Assembly (NCBI GenBank): GCA_023391635.1
Contig: JAEWAQ010000082.1
Coordinates: 1-64,000, forward strand
Direction: 5' to 3'
DNA length: 64,000 nucleotides
Source of the DNA: Bacillota bacterium
GTDB lineage: Bacteria > Bacillota > Bacilli > Paenibacillales > Paenibacillaceae
Position 1 is the first letter of the stretch, and each line of letters opens with the position of its first letter. A program made the position numbers and the translations under genes. Shown one piece after another: positions 34,368-43,229 of this stretch. The notes below the pieces were generated by a model. The model was not told where the DNA came from. It searched no databases and saw nothing but the letters and a program-made list of their open reading frames with translations.

Positions 34368-36614
34368 GTGAAACGCCCTTATTTCGTCCGTTTGATGACG
34401 TATTGCATCTGCATCAGTCTGGTGCCGACCCTTGTGCTGGGGGTCGTTCTGTCGCAGCGAGCGTCGGAGAGCATTCAGGACAAGGTGGACGAAGCGAACG
34501 TTTCGATCCTGTACCAGAATAAGCAGCGCGTGGAGCAGGCATTGGATAATGCGGACCGGCTCGTCGCGCAGTTGATGACGTCAACGCTCGCGTACGATTT
34601 GCTGGCCCGCAAGCTGGAGCCGATCGATTTCCGCGACCTGGACGACTTGAAGCAAGCGCTTGCCAACGTACAGAGTCTCGAGCCCGTCATCCGCGACATC
34701 TACTTCGTCAACCTGGACTACCTGTGGTCGGTGAGCAATCAAGGCTGGCAAACGTATGAGCGCAGGGAGCAAATGGAGCCGTTGCTGCGATATGCGGACC
34801 CGGCGCGCGCCAGCGCATGGGTCGTGCCGTCGGAGCAGGATGGCGAGTTTGGCCGGAGGGTCGTGCTCGGAGTCAAAAATTTACCGGCGAACGCCTTGAA
34901 GCCGCAGGGGCTGCTCATAATGGTGCTGTCGGCGGACAGCCTGGAGAAGCTGGTTGCCGTGCCGGGGTCGCAATCGGCCACGATGATCATGGACGCGCAA
35001 GGACGCTCGTTTGCAGGCGATGCCCGGTATGAGCCGAACGTGCGCTCGCTCGCAAGCTGGGAGGAGGAACCGGCTGCGGACCTGACGCAGCGGGGCGCCT
35101 TTACCGATGGCGGTTCCAAAGTCGTCGTACAGCGGCAGATTTCCGCAAGGAACGGCTGGCAGTATGTCATGGGCACCTCGATCAGGGAAGTGACGCGCGA
35201 TGCCAGGGAGATGATCTGGTTTACCGTTATGTTGGTTGCGATCTTGCTTGGGGTCGTGCTCCTGCTCGCATTCTACGGCTCCCGGCGGATGTACCGGCCA
35301 ATCCAGCAAATCATGAAGCTGTTCAGGAACCAGGGACGGTCATTCGCGTTCGGCCGTTCCGCCGATGAAGTGACGTATATCTACGATCGGATTCAAGTCC
35401 AGTCCAGGCAGTTGAGCGAATTTTTCATGACGAAGCTGTGCCAGGACCTGGTGCCCCGGCATCAGATCAGGCAGCGTTTAGGCGAACATGGCTATCAGCC
35501 TGATGCTTGGCGATCGCTGCGCACGGGCGTGATCCAGCTTGACTCGCTAAGCGGCACCCGGTTCGGCGAGAAGGACCAGGACCTGTTGTTATTCGCGGTC
35601 AACAATATCGTCAATGACATCGTGCCGGGGCAGGACCGGCTCGACCCGGTCGTCGTGGGCGGCGCGCAAGTGACCGTGTTCGCGGATACGCAGCAAGACG
35701 AGGTCGCTTTCCGCGAGCGGACGGATCGCTATATGCGGGATGTTCAGAAGACGGTGCTCGACATTCTGGGCATCAGCGTCAGCATTGGCGTCAGCCGGAT
35801 TTTCGCCGAACCGGAAGATATTCCGATCGCCTACCAAGAAGGACTGGAAGCGTTGAAATACCGCCTGAGCCTGGGCGATCATACCCTTCTCTATATCCAG
35901 GACGTAGAGGCGACGGACGAACGGCAGCATCGCTACCCGGTGAAAGCGGCGGAAATGCTGTTTCAGGCCGTGCAGGCACTGGAGCCTGCGGCGCAAATAG
36001 AAGCGCGGCTTGACGAGGTGCTGAGCGAGATCTTCCACGAACGAAACAGCGCCAGGAAGCAGTCCGTCTACCTGGGGCAGCTGGTATTCGAATTTATCGG
36101 GTTCATGCAGAAGACGGACGATCGATTGGCATGGGGCCCCGATGGACAGGATGGGCCCAGTGGTCCGAATGGACCGGATACGTTCGCGGACACGCTGCTT
36201 CGCATGAGCAATCGCGACGAGATTCGCCGTTTCCTGCTCGCCAGGATGATCGAACCGACCGTGAAGGCGCTGATGGATCGCAGAGACCGGCAGTACGAAT
36301 CGATCGCGGATTACATTGCCGCATGCGTGGAGAAGGAGTACAACCGGAACTTGACGCTGGAATCGTGCGCGGAGCGCTTGAATTACCATCCGGATTACGT
36401 AGGCCGGGTATTCCGCAGAATGAAGGGCATCGGGTTCGCCGAATACTCATCGGCCTTCAGGCTCAATCTCGCCAAGCAGCTGCTCGCGGATACCGAGATG
36501 AAGATTACGGAAATTTCGCAGCACGTCGGTTACGCGAACCCGCAAAATTTCATCCGCCATTTCCGCAAGCAGGAAGGCATGACCCCGGGCGCTTATCGGG
36601 AGCAATCGATTTGA
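34368..36614 (+). CDS. Membrane-anchored AraC-family regulator (YesS-like)
   Basis: A 748-residue one-component regulator. Membrane segments lie at about 9-28 and 285-305 around an extracellular cache-like sensor. A cytoplasmic linker follows, then a C-terminal AraC domain (LTLESCAERLNYHPDYVGRV, ITEISQHVGYANPQNFIRHF, GMTPGAYR). It lacks kinase and receiver domains. The GTG start at 34368 has AAGGTGG seven bases upstream. A short Gly/Pro-rich tract, GPDGQDGPSGPNGPD, interrupts the linker near 590. It probably activates the transporter and downstream catabolic genes in response to the substrate outside. Confidence 0.9.
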   Translation: MKRPYFVRLMTYCICISLVPTLVLGVVLSQRASESIQDKVDEANVSILYQNKQRVEQALDNADRLVAQLMTSTLAYDLLARKLEPIDFRDLDDLKQALANVQSLEPVIRDIYFVNLDYLWSVSNQGWQTYERREQMEPLLRYADPARASAWVVPSEQDGEFGRRVVLGVKNLPANALKPQGLLIMVLSADSLEKLVAVPGSQSATMIMDAQGRSFAGDARYEPNVRSLASWEEEPAADLTQRGAFTDGGSKVVVQRQISARNGWQYVMGTSIREVTRDAREMIWFTVMLVAILLGVVLLLAFYGSRRMYRPIQQIMKLFRNQGRSFAFGRSADEVTYIYDRIQVQSRQLSEFFMTKLCQDLVPRHQIRQRLGEHGYQPDAWRSLRTGVIQLDSLSGTRFGEKDQDLLLFAVNNIVNDIVPGQDRLDPVVVGGAQVTVFADTQQDEVAFRERTDRYMRDVQKTVLDILGISVSIGVSRIFAEPEDIPIAYQEGLEALKYRLSLGDHTLLYIQDVEATDERQHRYPVKAAEMLFQAVQALEPAAQIEARLDEVLSEIFHERNSARKQSVYLGQLVFEFIGFMQKTDDRLAWGPDGQDGPSGPNGPDTFADTLLRMSNRDEIRRFLLARMIEPTVKALMDRRDRQYESIADYIAACVEKEYNRNLTLESCAERLNYHPDYVGRVFRRMKGIGFAEYSSAFRLNLAKQLLADTEMKITEISQHVGYANPQNFIRHFRKQEGMTPGAYREQSI

Positions 36615-36638
36615 TTCCATCAGGAGGCAATGGATGCC

Positions 36639-37382
36639 ATGCAAATCATCGACACGCACGTCCATCTGGGCACCTCGAAGTTTTCCGGCGTGACGGCTGC
36701 GGAGACGGATATTGTCGCGGCGATGGACCGATACGGGATCGCGGTCAGCCTGGTCATGCCGCAGCCGACGCTCGAAGACGTGCCGACCGTTCACCGGGCG
36801 ATCGCCGGGATGTGCCGCGTATATCCGGGACGGGTCTACGGTATGGTCAGCCTCGATCCGTGGATGGAGGAAGAGGCTTATCTGGAGCAGGTTCGGATCT
36901 GCGTGGAGGAGTACCGGTTCGTGGCGCTCAAGCTGCATCCGGCAGGCCATAACATCTCGCCCCTGTCCCCGCGATGCGATAAGCTGTATGAAGCTGCCCG
37001 GCATTATCGGCTTCCGGTTTTGGTGCACACCGGCTTGGGGACGCCCAGCTCGCTACCTTCCTTGCTGATCGAGCCCGCGGGCCGTTATCCGGACGTGACG
37101 TTCGTCCTGGCGCATGCCGGGTTCGCCATCTATACGGATGAAGCGATCGTGGCGGCGAAGACGAGGGACAACATCGTCCTGGAGCCGTCCTGGTGCCCGT
37201 CATACTCGGTCCGCAAGATGGTGGACCAGATCGGCGCCGAACGCATGATCATGGGATCGGATCACATCAGCAATTTGCCGGTCGAGCTCGCCAAGTACGG
37301 GGCGATCGGGCTCAGCGACGATCAATTGGAGCAAATATACGAACGCAATCCGCGGCGCATCTTTCAGCTTCCCCAATCATGA
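36639..37382 (+). CDS. Amidohydrolase family 2 metal-dependent hydrolase
   Basis: A 247-residue TIM-barrel hydrolase. IDTHVHLG supplies the HxH metal pair, ALKLHPAGH a barrel His, LVHTGLG and VLAHAGF further strand-end residues, and MGSDH the catalytic Asp. Family members hydrolyse lactones or decarboxylate small acids. ATG 36639 is used; ATG 36630 stands only two bases after AGGAGG. First gene of a tight catabolic operon. In this context hydrolysis of a sugar lactone is plausible but unproven. Confidence 0.85.
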   Translation: MQIIDTHVHLGTSKFSGVTAAETDIVAAMDRYGIAVSLVMPQPTLEDVPTVHRAIAGMCRVYPGRVYGMVSLDPWMEEEAYLEQVRICVEEYRFVALKLHPAGHNISPLSPRCDKLYEAARHYRLPVLVHTGLGTPSSLPSLLIEPAGRYPDVTFVLAHAGFAIYTDEAIVAAKTRDNIVLEPSWCPSYSVRKMVDQIGAERMIMGSDHISNLPVELAKYGAIGLSDDQLEQIYERNPRRIFQLPQS

Positions 37383-37400
37383 GCAAAGGAGTTCATTCGC

Positions 37401-38501
37401 ATGTCCAGTTACAAGATAGCGCTATTGCCAGGCGACGGAATCGGCCCGGAGGTGACGGCCGAAGCGGTGAAGGTGCTCAGGCAGGCCGAGCGCTTGCATG
37501 GATTTCAACTCGAAATGGAGAGCTTCGACGCAGGCGCTCAGCGATTCCTGCGCACAGGCGTCACGATGCCGGAGGAGGCGTTCGACCATTGCAAGGCTGC
37601 CGACGCGATGCTGATGGGGGCGATCGGGCTGCCGGAAGCTCGCCATCCCGACGGGCGCGAAGTGAACGGCGATGTGATCTTCCGCTTGCGATTCGATCTG
37701 GACTTGTACGCGGGCGTTCGTCCGTGCCGGCTGTTCGAAGGCGTCGCGTCTCCGCTGCGAGACGTGTCCAAAGGGATCGACTATCTGATCGTCCGGGAGA
37801 ATGTGGAAGGCTTGTACGCTTCGCGCACCGGAGGGTGCAACGTGCGCGGGGAAGTGGCCACCGATACGATCATCATGACGAAGACGGGCATCACGAAGAT
37901 CGCCGAGTTTGCCTTCCGGTTAGCCGGGAAGCGTCAAGGGCGTCCGATTGACGGCGCTTCGATGGTCACTTGTGTGGACAAAGCGAACGTGCTGAGCTCC
38001 TATGCGTATTTTCGGAAAATCTTTAACGAAGTCGGCGACCGGTATCCGGAGATTCGCAAGGATTACGCTTACGTCGACGCCATGACGTTATTCCAGGTGC
38101 TCAGTCCGCACAACTACGATGTGGTCGTGGCCGAGAACATGTTCGCCGATATTCTCTCCGACCTGAGCTCCGCCACGATGGGCGGGCTCGGACTGGCCGC
38201 TTCGGGCGATATCGGCGACCATCATGCGCTGTTTCAATCGGCGCACGGGACCGCGCCTTCGATCGCCGGGCAGAACGCGGCCAACCCGGTAGCCACGATC
38301 CTGTCCGCTTCCATGATGCTGGATTGGCTGGGGGAACGTCATAAGGATGACGCTTTGACGCGGGCGGCGGCGGATATCGACGCAGCGGTGGCCGCGGTCT
38401 TGAAGGAAGGTCAGACGAGGACGTCGGATATCGGCGGCCGTTCGGGCACTTCGGAGGTTGGGGATGCAGTCGCGCGGGCGCTGCAAGGGAAGATGGACTA
38501 A
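37401..38501 (+). CDS. Isocitrate/isopropylmalate dehydrogenase family enzyme
   Basis: A 366-residue NAD(P)-dependent beta-decarboxylating dehydrogenase. IALLPGDGIGPEV at the N-terminus, DYLIVRENVEGLYASR, the catalytic KANVL (Lys about 194), DAMTLFQVLSP, and the signature ENMFADILSDLSS with metal Asp residues are present. HGTAPSIAGQNAANP marks the nucleotide site. The location among sugar-acid genes suggests a substrate such as tartrate or a phosphorylated tetronate rather than isopropylmalate, since no leu genes are near. RBS AAAGGAGTTCATTCGC. Confidence 0.9.
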   Translation: MSSYKIALLPGDGIGPEVTAEAVKVLRQAERLHGFQLEMESFDAGAQRFLRTGVTMPEEAFDHCKAADAMLMGAIGLPEARHPDGREVNGDVIFRLRFDLDLYAGVRPCRLFEGVASPLRDVSKGIDYLIVRENVEGLYASRTGGCNVRGEVATDTIIMTKTGITKIAEFAFRLAGKRQGRPIDGASMVTCVDKANVLSSYAYFRKIFNEVGDRYPEIRKDYAYVDAMTLFQVLSPHNYDVVVAENMFADILSDLSSATMGGLGLAASGDIGDHHALFQSAHGTAPSIAGQNAANPVATILSASMMLDWLGERHKDDALTRAAADIDAAVAAVLKEGQTRTSDIGGRSGTSEVGDAVARALQGKMD

Positions 38502-38523
38502 GATTTGGAGGCGAGATACGAAG

Positions 38524-39171
38524 ATGCAGCTGCAATCGCACGATACGCTGGATTCCACGGTGTATATGAAATTGAAGGAAATGATCTTGAACAAGCAATT
38601 GCAGCCCGGCGAACTGCTGGTCCAGAACCAGCTGTCGCAAACGATGGGCGTCAGTCGGACGCCGCTGCGCAAGGCGCTCGGCCAACTCGAGATGGAAGGC
38701 TTGCTGGAAGCATCGCCGAAAGGATGGTATGTCAAGGAATTCGGGGCTGGAGAAATGATCTCGGTGTTTCGCATCCGCGCCGTGCTCGAGGGGCTGGCTT
38801 GCCGACTGGCTGCCGACCGGCTCGAGGCGCCCGACCTGGCCTATATGCAGTCGATGTTCGAGCATGCCTATGAACAGGTGAACGAACATCAGGCGGAAGC
38901 TTATTACAAGGCCGACGTGAAATTTCACGCGATGATCGTCGACGCGGCCGCCGACCCGATCCTGAAGAAGACGATCACGACGAATCAAATTATCGCGACG
39001 AGCCAAATTCAAGGCTTGTACCGCGACCCGCGCGAGACACTGGGGGAACATCTGGATATCATCGCCGCGCTGCGGGAGCGGGACGGCGCCAAAGCGGAGC
39101 AACTGATGCGCAGCCATATCGAACGGGCGATCCCGATTCTTCGTGACGACAATTTCAAGGTCTATAAGTAA
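38524..39171 (+). CDS. GntR-family regulator, FadR/FCD subfamily
   Basis: A 215-residue repressor. The N-terminal winged helix reads STVYMKLKEMILNKQLQPGE, then SQTMGVSRTPLRKALGQLEMEGLL. The C-terminal FCD domain (about 80-205) has the metal/effector residues in DVKFHAMIVDAA, GEHLDIIAAL and MRSHIE. Such proteins sense organic or sugar acids. The ATG at 38524 follows TTGGAGGCGAG. It lies within the operon it probably controls and is the best candidate to bind the palindrome at 34316-34337. Confidence 0.92.
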   Translation: MQLQSHDTLDSTVYMKLKEMILNKQLQPGELLVQNQLSQTMGVSRTPLRKALGQLEMEGLLEASPKGWYVKEFGAGEMISVFRIRAVLEGLACRLAADRLEAPDLAYMQSMFEHAYEQVNEHQAEAYYKADVKFHAMIVDAAADPILKKTITTNQIIATSQIQGLYRDPRETLGEHLDIIAALRERDGAKAEQLMRSHIERAIPILRDDNFKVYK

Positions 39172-39203
39172 GACGGGCGCCGAGACGGGAAGGAGGGACC
39201 GCG

Positions 39204-40130
39204 ATGCGATGGTCATCGCAGGTGCAGGATCATCTGGAAATCAGCTGCGTGCATGCCGCGCTGAACCCGCTGTTTCCGAAGGGGGAAGGCCCGATCCTGG
39301 AGACGGCCGAGCTGGTGTTCCACGACGAGTTTTACGGCAGGATCGAAATGGCGCACATCGCCGATTCCGCGGTCAGGCGGAAGTTTGCTCAGAGGGCTGA
39401 CAAATGCAAGGTCAATCGGACTTTTCTGGCGCAGCCGACGGTGTTCGCGGAGCGGCTGAACCCGCACAGCGCAGATCGCGCCGAGCGGGAGAGGGCGATT
39501 CGGCGGCTGTCCGATTGCCTGGATGAAGCGGCGGAGATCGGGGCCGACATGATGGCATTTTGCAGCGGGCCGGCGGACGGCAGCAGAACGGCGGATAGCC
39601 TGGCGTATTATGCCGAGGCGATTGCCGCCTTGCACGAGAAAGCAGCCGCGCTCGACATCCGGTTGGTTCTGGAGCCGTTCGACGATCGGCTCGACAAGAA
39701 ACGGCTGTTCGGAGTGACGGACCGCGTCATCGCTTTAATGGAGCGTTTGCCGCCTGATTGGACGCACTTCTCGATACTGGTGGATCTGAGCCATATCCCT
39801 CTGCTGGGTGAAGATGTTGGGACAACGGTTGTCCGGCTTGCCCCGTATCTGGGACATGTGCACATCGGAAACGGTGTTGCGGATCGCGAGGACGACAGGT
39901 TCGGCGACAGCCATCCGTATTTCGGGTATCCCGGCGGCTGCAACGATACGTCGGAAGTTTCCGCATTTCTCGCCGCGCTGATCCGCTCCGGCTATCTGTC
40001 GCCGGACCGCAAGCGCACGCTGGGCATCGAGATCGCGGATGAAGACGCTCGGGACGTGCTTGCCGGCGCCAAGCGGACACTTCGCAGCGCCTGGTCCCGT
40101 GCCGTAATGGCATGCGAAGGGAGTGTCTGA
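39204..40130 (+). CDS. Sugar phosphate isomerase/epimerase-like TIM barrel
   Basis: A 308-residue AP-endonuclease-2-type barrel. Probable metal ligands are Glu in VLEPFDDR, Asp and His in ILVDLSHIPL, His in GHVHIGNG, and Glu in LGIEIADED. This matches the IolE/IolI/OtnI-like fold used for keto-sugar isomerisation. In the known tetronate pathways, OtnI, an isomerase of different fold, accompanies the kinase and aldolase, so this protein may play the analogous role. The ATG follows GAAGGAGGGACCGCG. Confidence 0.85.
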   Translation: MRWSSQVQDHLEISCVHAALNPLFPKGEGPILETAELVFHDEFYGRIEMAHIADSAVRRKFAQRADKCKVNRTFLAQPTVFAERLNPHSADRAERERAIRRLSDCLDEAAEIGADMMAFCSGPADGSRTADSLAYYAEAIAALHEKAAALDIRLVLEPFDDRLDKKRLFGVTDRVIALMERLPPDWTHFSILVDLSHIPLLGEDVGTTVVRLAPYLGHVHIGNGVADREDDRFGDSHPYFGYPGGCNDTSEVSAFLAALIRSGYLSPDRKRTLGIEIADEDARDVLAGAKRTLRSAWSRAVMACEGSV

Positions 40131-40132
40131 CG

Positions 40133-41500
40133 GTGGCCCTTCGATTAAGCTATTATGCGGACGACTTCACCGGAGCGACCGATTCGTTGGAAGTGTTGGC
40201 CACCCGGGGAATCCGCACGATGCTGTTCCTGGAGCCGCCGAGCAAGGCGCTGCTGGAGGAGCGTTATCCCGACCTGGTCTGCGCGGGCATCGCGGGCACG
40301 AGCCGGGCGATGACGCCGGCCGCGATGGAGCGGGAGCTGGGGCCGCTGCTGCAGCGGCTGAAGCAATTGGATGCGCCGATCATGCATTACAAAATATGCT
40401 CCACCTGCGATTCGTCGCCGCAGCTCGGCTCCGTCGGCAAAGTGATGGACATGGTCAAGCCGTGGTTTCCCTCGCAATCGGCGATTCCTTTGCTGGCAGC
40501 CGCGCCGCAGCTCGGCAGGTATACGGTATTCGGGCAGCATTATGCGGCGTTCGATGGACATTGCTATCGGCTGGATCGGCACCCGGTCATGTCGCGGCAC
40601 CCGTCGACGCCGATGACGGAAGCCGATCTGGCGCTCCACTTCTCGCGCCAGACCGATCTGACGATCGCGGGGCTATCCTTGACCGAGCTGGATCGCCTGC
40701 CGGATCCGGCGGACTTGCATGGCAAGATCTGCGGCAAATCCGCCGACGTGGTCGTGCTGGACGCCTATCACTCTGACCATATGCGGCAGATCGGGCAGTG
40801 GCTGTGGGCGGCGGCGCGGACCGCCTCGCAATTCGTCGTCGGCTCCTCCGGCGTCGAACTGGCTTTGGCCGAGGGCTGGCCCGCCGATCAGCCGGCGACG
40901 GCGCAGCCCGCGGACGCCGCCTTGTTCTCCCCCGGCAGCGCAGGCCCCGTGCTGGTGCTGTCCGGAAGCTGCTCGGCAGTGACGTACAAGCAGATCGAGC
41001 GGGCGATCGCCGACGGGTTTTCCGGCATCAAGCTGGATGCGGATCAGCTGCTTGCCGGCCCCGAGTCCGCGAATCGGATCGCCAGGGAAGCGGCGGCATG
41101 CATCCGCGCAGGGCGAAGCGTCATTGTCTACACGGCCGCTGGGCCGGACGACCCCGACATTGCCCGGACCGGCCGCAGCTTGCAGCGGTTGGGTCTGGGC
41201 GGCATGCACGGCAGCGGGGAAATGCTCGGCGCGCAGCTCGGCCGCATCGGCAAGCGGGTCGTGGAGCAGACCGGCTTGCGCAGGATGGCGATCGCCGGCG
41301 GGGACACGTCAGGCTTTGCCGTCAAGGAGATGGGGATCGACGCCCTTGAGATGATTTGGTCGGCCGCGCCGGGAGCGCCGTTATGCCGCTGCCATTCGCA
41401 GCACGAGAGCATGCACGGGCTCGAACTGGCATTGAAGGGCGGGCAGCTTGGGCAGGAGAATTATTTTGGACGATTGCAGCAAGGAGGAGAGCGCGCATGA
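40133..41500 (+). CDS. Four-carbon acid sugar kinase family protein (DUF1537)
   Basis: A 455-residue DUF1537 kinase of the DtnK/OtnK/YgbK group, which phosphorylates threonate- or erythronate-type acids with ATP. YYADDFTGATDSLEVLA at the N-terminus binds the acid. GPVLVLSGSCSAVTYKQIE and the C-terminal AGGDTSGFAVKEMGI form the nucleotide part. The GTG at 40133 is supported by AAGGGAG nine bases upstream. It starts two bases after the isomerase stop, and its own stop overlaps the aldolase ATG, so kinase and aldolase are co-translated. Exact substrate unknown. Confidence 0.9.
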   Translation: MALRLSYYADDFTGATDSLEVLATRGIRTMLFLEPPSKALLEERYPDLVCAGIAGTSRAMTPAAMERELGPLLQRLKQLDAPIMHYKICSTCDSSPQLGSVGKVMDMVKPWFPSQSAIPLLAAAPQLGRYTVFGQHYAAFDGHCYRLDRHPVMSRHPSTPMTEADLALHFSRQTDLTIAGLSLTELDRLPDPADLHGKICGKSADVVVLDAYHSDHMRQIGQWLWAAARTASQFVVGSSGVELALAEGWPADQPATAQPADAALFSPGSAGPVLVLSGSCSAVTYKQIERAIADGFSGIKLDADQLLAGPESANRIAREAAACIRAGRSVIVYTAAGPDDPDIARTGRSLQRLGLGGMHGSGEMLGAQLGRIGKRVVEQTGLRRMAIAGGDTSGFAVKEMGIDALEMIWSAAPGAPLCRCHSQHESMHGLELALKGGQLGQENYFGRLQQGGERA

Positions 41501-42189
41501 GCGAGGATAGACAGGCAGAGAGGAACGAAACCAACCGTCAATGGGCGGAATCGCTCAGCCGTCTGGGCAAACAACTGCTGGAACGCAGCCTGGCATGGGG
41601 GAACTCCGGCAATCTCAGCGCGCGTCCGGGTGAGGATTGGATGCTCATGACGGCAACGGGAACGCAGCTGGGCGATTTGGCTGAGTCGGATTTCGTTCAG
41701 GTGGACGTCCGGTCCGGACGGTGGGTTGGCGATCGCAAGCCATCTAAGGAAATCCCGATGCATGCCGCGATCTATCGGCGCAGAGCGGACGCCCGGGTCG
41801 TCATTCACGCCTCCCCCTTCTGGTCCACGTTGATTGCCTGCTCGCAGGAGCCCGTCATCTCCGAATGTTTCATTGAATCGATGTACTACGTCGAGAAGGT
41901 GGGTTACGTGGATTACCATCATCCGGGCAGCGAAGCGCTGGGAGATGCGGTCTATGCCCAGGCAGGAGACGCCGATGTGCTGATCCTGAAAAATCACGGC
42001 GTGCTGGTGTTCGACGAGAGCGTGAAGGAAGCGCTGATGCGGCTGGAGACGCTCGAGATGACTTGCCGCATGCTGGTGACCGCCAAGTCGGCGGGCATCC
42101 GCCTCAACGCATTGCCTGCGGAGACAGCCGCCGAGTTTCTCGACCATGCCGGATACAAACCAAGGAAAATCAGGAGGGTGAACCCGTGA
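41497..42189 (+). CDS. Class II aldolase/adducin family protein (OtnC-like)
   Basis: A 230-residue aldolase-fold protein. GNSGNLSARPG is the phosphate-binding loop, EIPMHAAIY carries the catalytic Glu, VIHASPFWSTL the first metal His, and LKNHGVLVF a further metal His. In fuculose-phosphate aldolase the second site reads HxH; here it reads HAS, so one zinc ligand may be replaced. ATG 41497 overlaps the kinase stop. By analogy with OtnC it would decarboxylate a 3-oxo-tetronate phosphate to a triose phosphate. Confidence 0.88.
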   Translation: MSEDRQAERNETNRQWAESLSRLGKQLLERSLAWGNSGNLSARPGEDWMLMTATGTQLGDLAESDFVQVDVRSGRWVGDRKPSKEIPMHAAIYRRRADARVVIHASPFWSTLIACSQEPVISECFIESMYYVEKVGYVDYHHPGSEALGDAVYAQAGDADVLILKNHGVLVFDESVKEALMRLETLEMTCRMLVTAKSAGIRLNALPAETAAEFLDHAGYKPRKIRRVNP

Positions 42190-43217
42190 AAACAAGACAT
42201 ACGGCGGTCTCCATGCAAGGAGATCGGTTCCTCATCAACCGCAAGCTGACTTACGAAGGGCGTTATTGGAACGGACACCGGATCGAGGGCTTGCTGATGA
42301 ACAGCCGGATGATCCAGGGGATCTTCGATGATCGCAATCCCCGGACGGCCATGCGCTGGGCTTATCCGGATACGGGCGGATGGGACGCAGAGCGCAATAC
42401 CCGCGAGTTCATCGAGCATATGCCGCTCTGGAAGGAGCACGGCTTGCTGGCTTTCACGATCGGCTTGCAGGGAGGAAGCCCGGAAGGCTATTCCGAGCTG
42501 CAGCCTTGGCACAATTCCGCTTTCCGTGAAGACGGCTCGCTGGATGAGTCCTACATGCAGCGGCTGGAACGCATTCTGGACCGCGCGGATGAACTGGGCA
42601 TGGTTGTTCTATTGAACTATTTCTACTTCGGGCAGGACCGCCGGTTTAGCGGCGAGGCTGCCATCAAGCAGGCGGTCGCGAGCGCAACCGCATGGGTGGT
42701 GCAGCGCGGCTACACGAACGTCATGTTGGACCTGGTCAACGAGTGCGATTATTTCCATTATACGAGCGACATCATGAAGGAACATCGCATTCACGAGCTG
42801 CTGGAGCTGGCGCGTCTGGTCAGCGCGGCGCTCCGTCCGGACAACCCGCTGCCGATCAGCTCGAGCTTTCGGGGAACGGCCGTCCCGACGAACAACGCGA
42901 TTGCCGCCTCCGATTTCATCCTCATTCACGGCAATGCCGGCAATCCGATTTGGGCGTCCGAACAGATCGACATGCTGCGGAATCGGGCGGCGTATCGCGG
43001 CCAGCCGATCGTCAACAATGAAGACGACCATTTCGATTTCGATCGGGAAGTGAACCATATGGCAATTTCCGTTGCGAAGGGCGTCTCCTGGGGCTTCTTC
43101 GACCCGGGGGCCAGCGATTATGCGGAAGGGTATCAGTGTCCGCCGGTGAATTGGGGCATCAGCAGCGAGCGGAAGCGGCAGTTCTTCGCCAAATTGAAAG
43201 AAATCACGGGCGTATAG
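42186..43217 (+). CDS. Putative TIM-barrel glycoside hydrolase
   Basis: A 343-residue protein without signal peptide. DLVNECDYFHY (acid/base Glu candidate, about 198) and IVNNEDDHFDFD (nucleophile Glu candidate, about 280) sit where clan GH-A enzymes carry their two glutamates, and RADELGMVVLLNYFYFGQ fits a barrel strand. I cannot assign it to a numbered family. The GTG at 42186 follows CAGGAGGGTGAACCC and overlaps the aldolase stop. Cytosolic location and operon position suggest it cleaves an imported glycan that carries the sugar acid. Confidence 0.7.
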   Translation: MKTRHTAVSMQGDRFLINRKLTYEGRYWNGHRIEGLLMNSRMIQGIFDDRNPRTAMRWAYPDTGGWDAERNTREFIEHMPLWKEHGLLAFTIGLQGGSPEGYSELQPWHNSAFREDGSLDESYMQRLERILDRADELGMVVLLNYFYFGQDRRFSGEAAIKQAVASATAWVVQRGYTNVMLDLVNECDYFHYTSDIMKEHRIHELLELARLVSAALRPDNPLPISSSFRGTAVPTNNAIAASDFILIHGNAGNPIWASEQIDMLRNRAAYRGQPIVNNEDDHFDFDREVNHMAISVAKGVSWGFFDPGASDYAEGYQCPPVNWGISSERKRQFFAKLKEITGV

Positions 43218-43229
43218 GAGGGATCGCGG

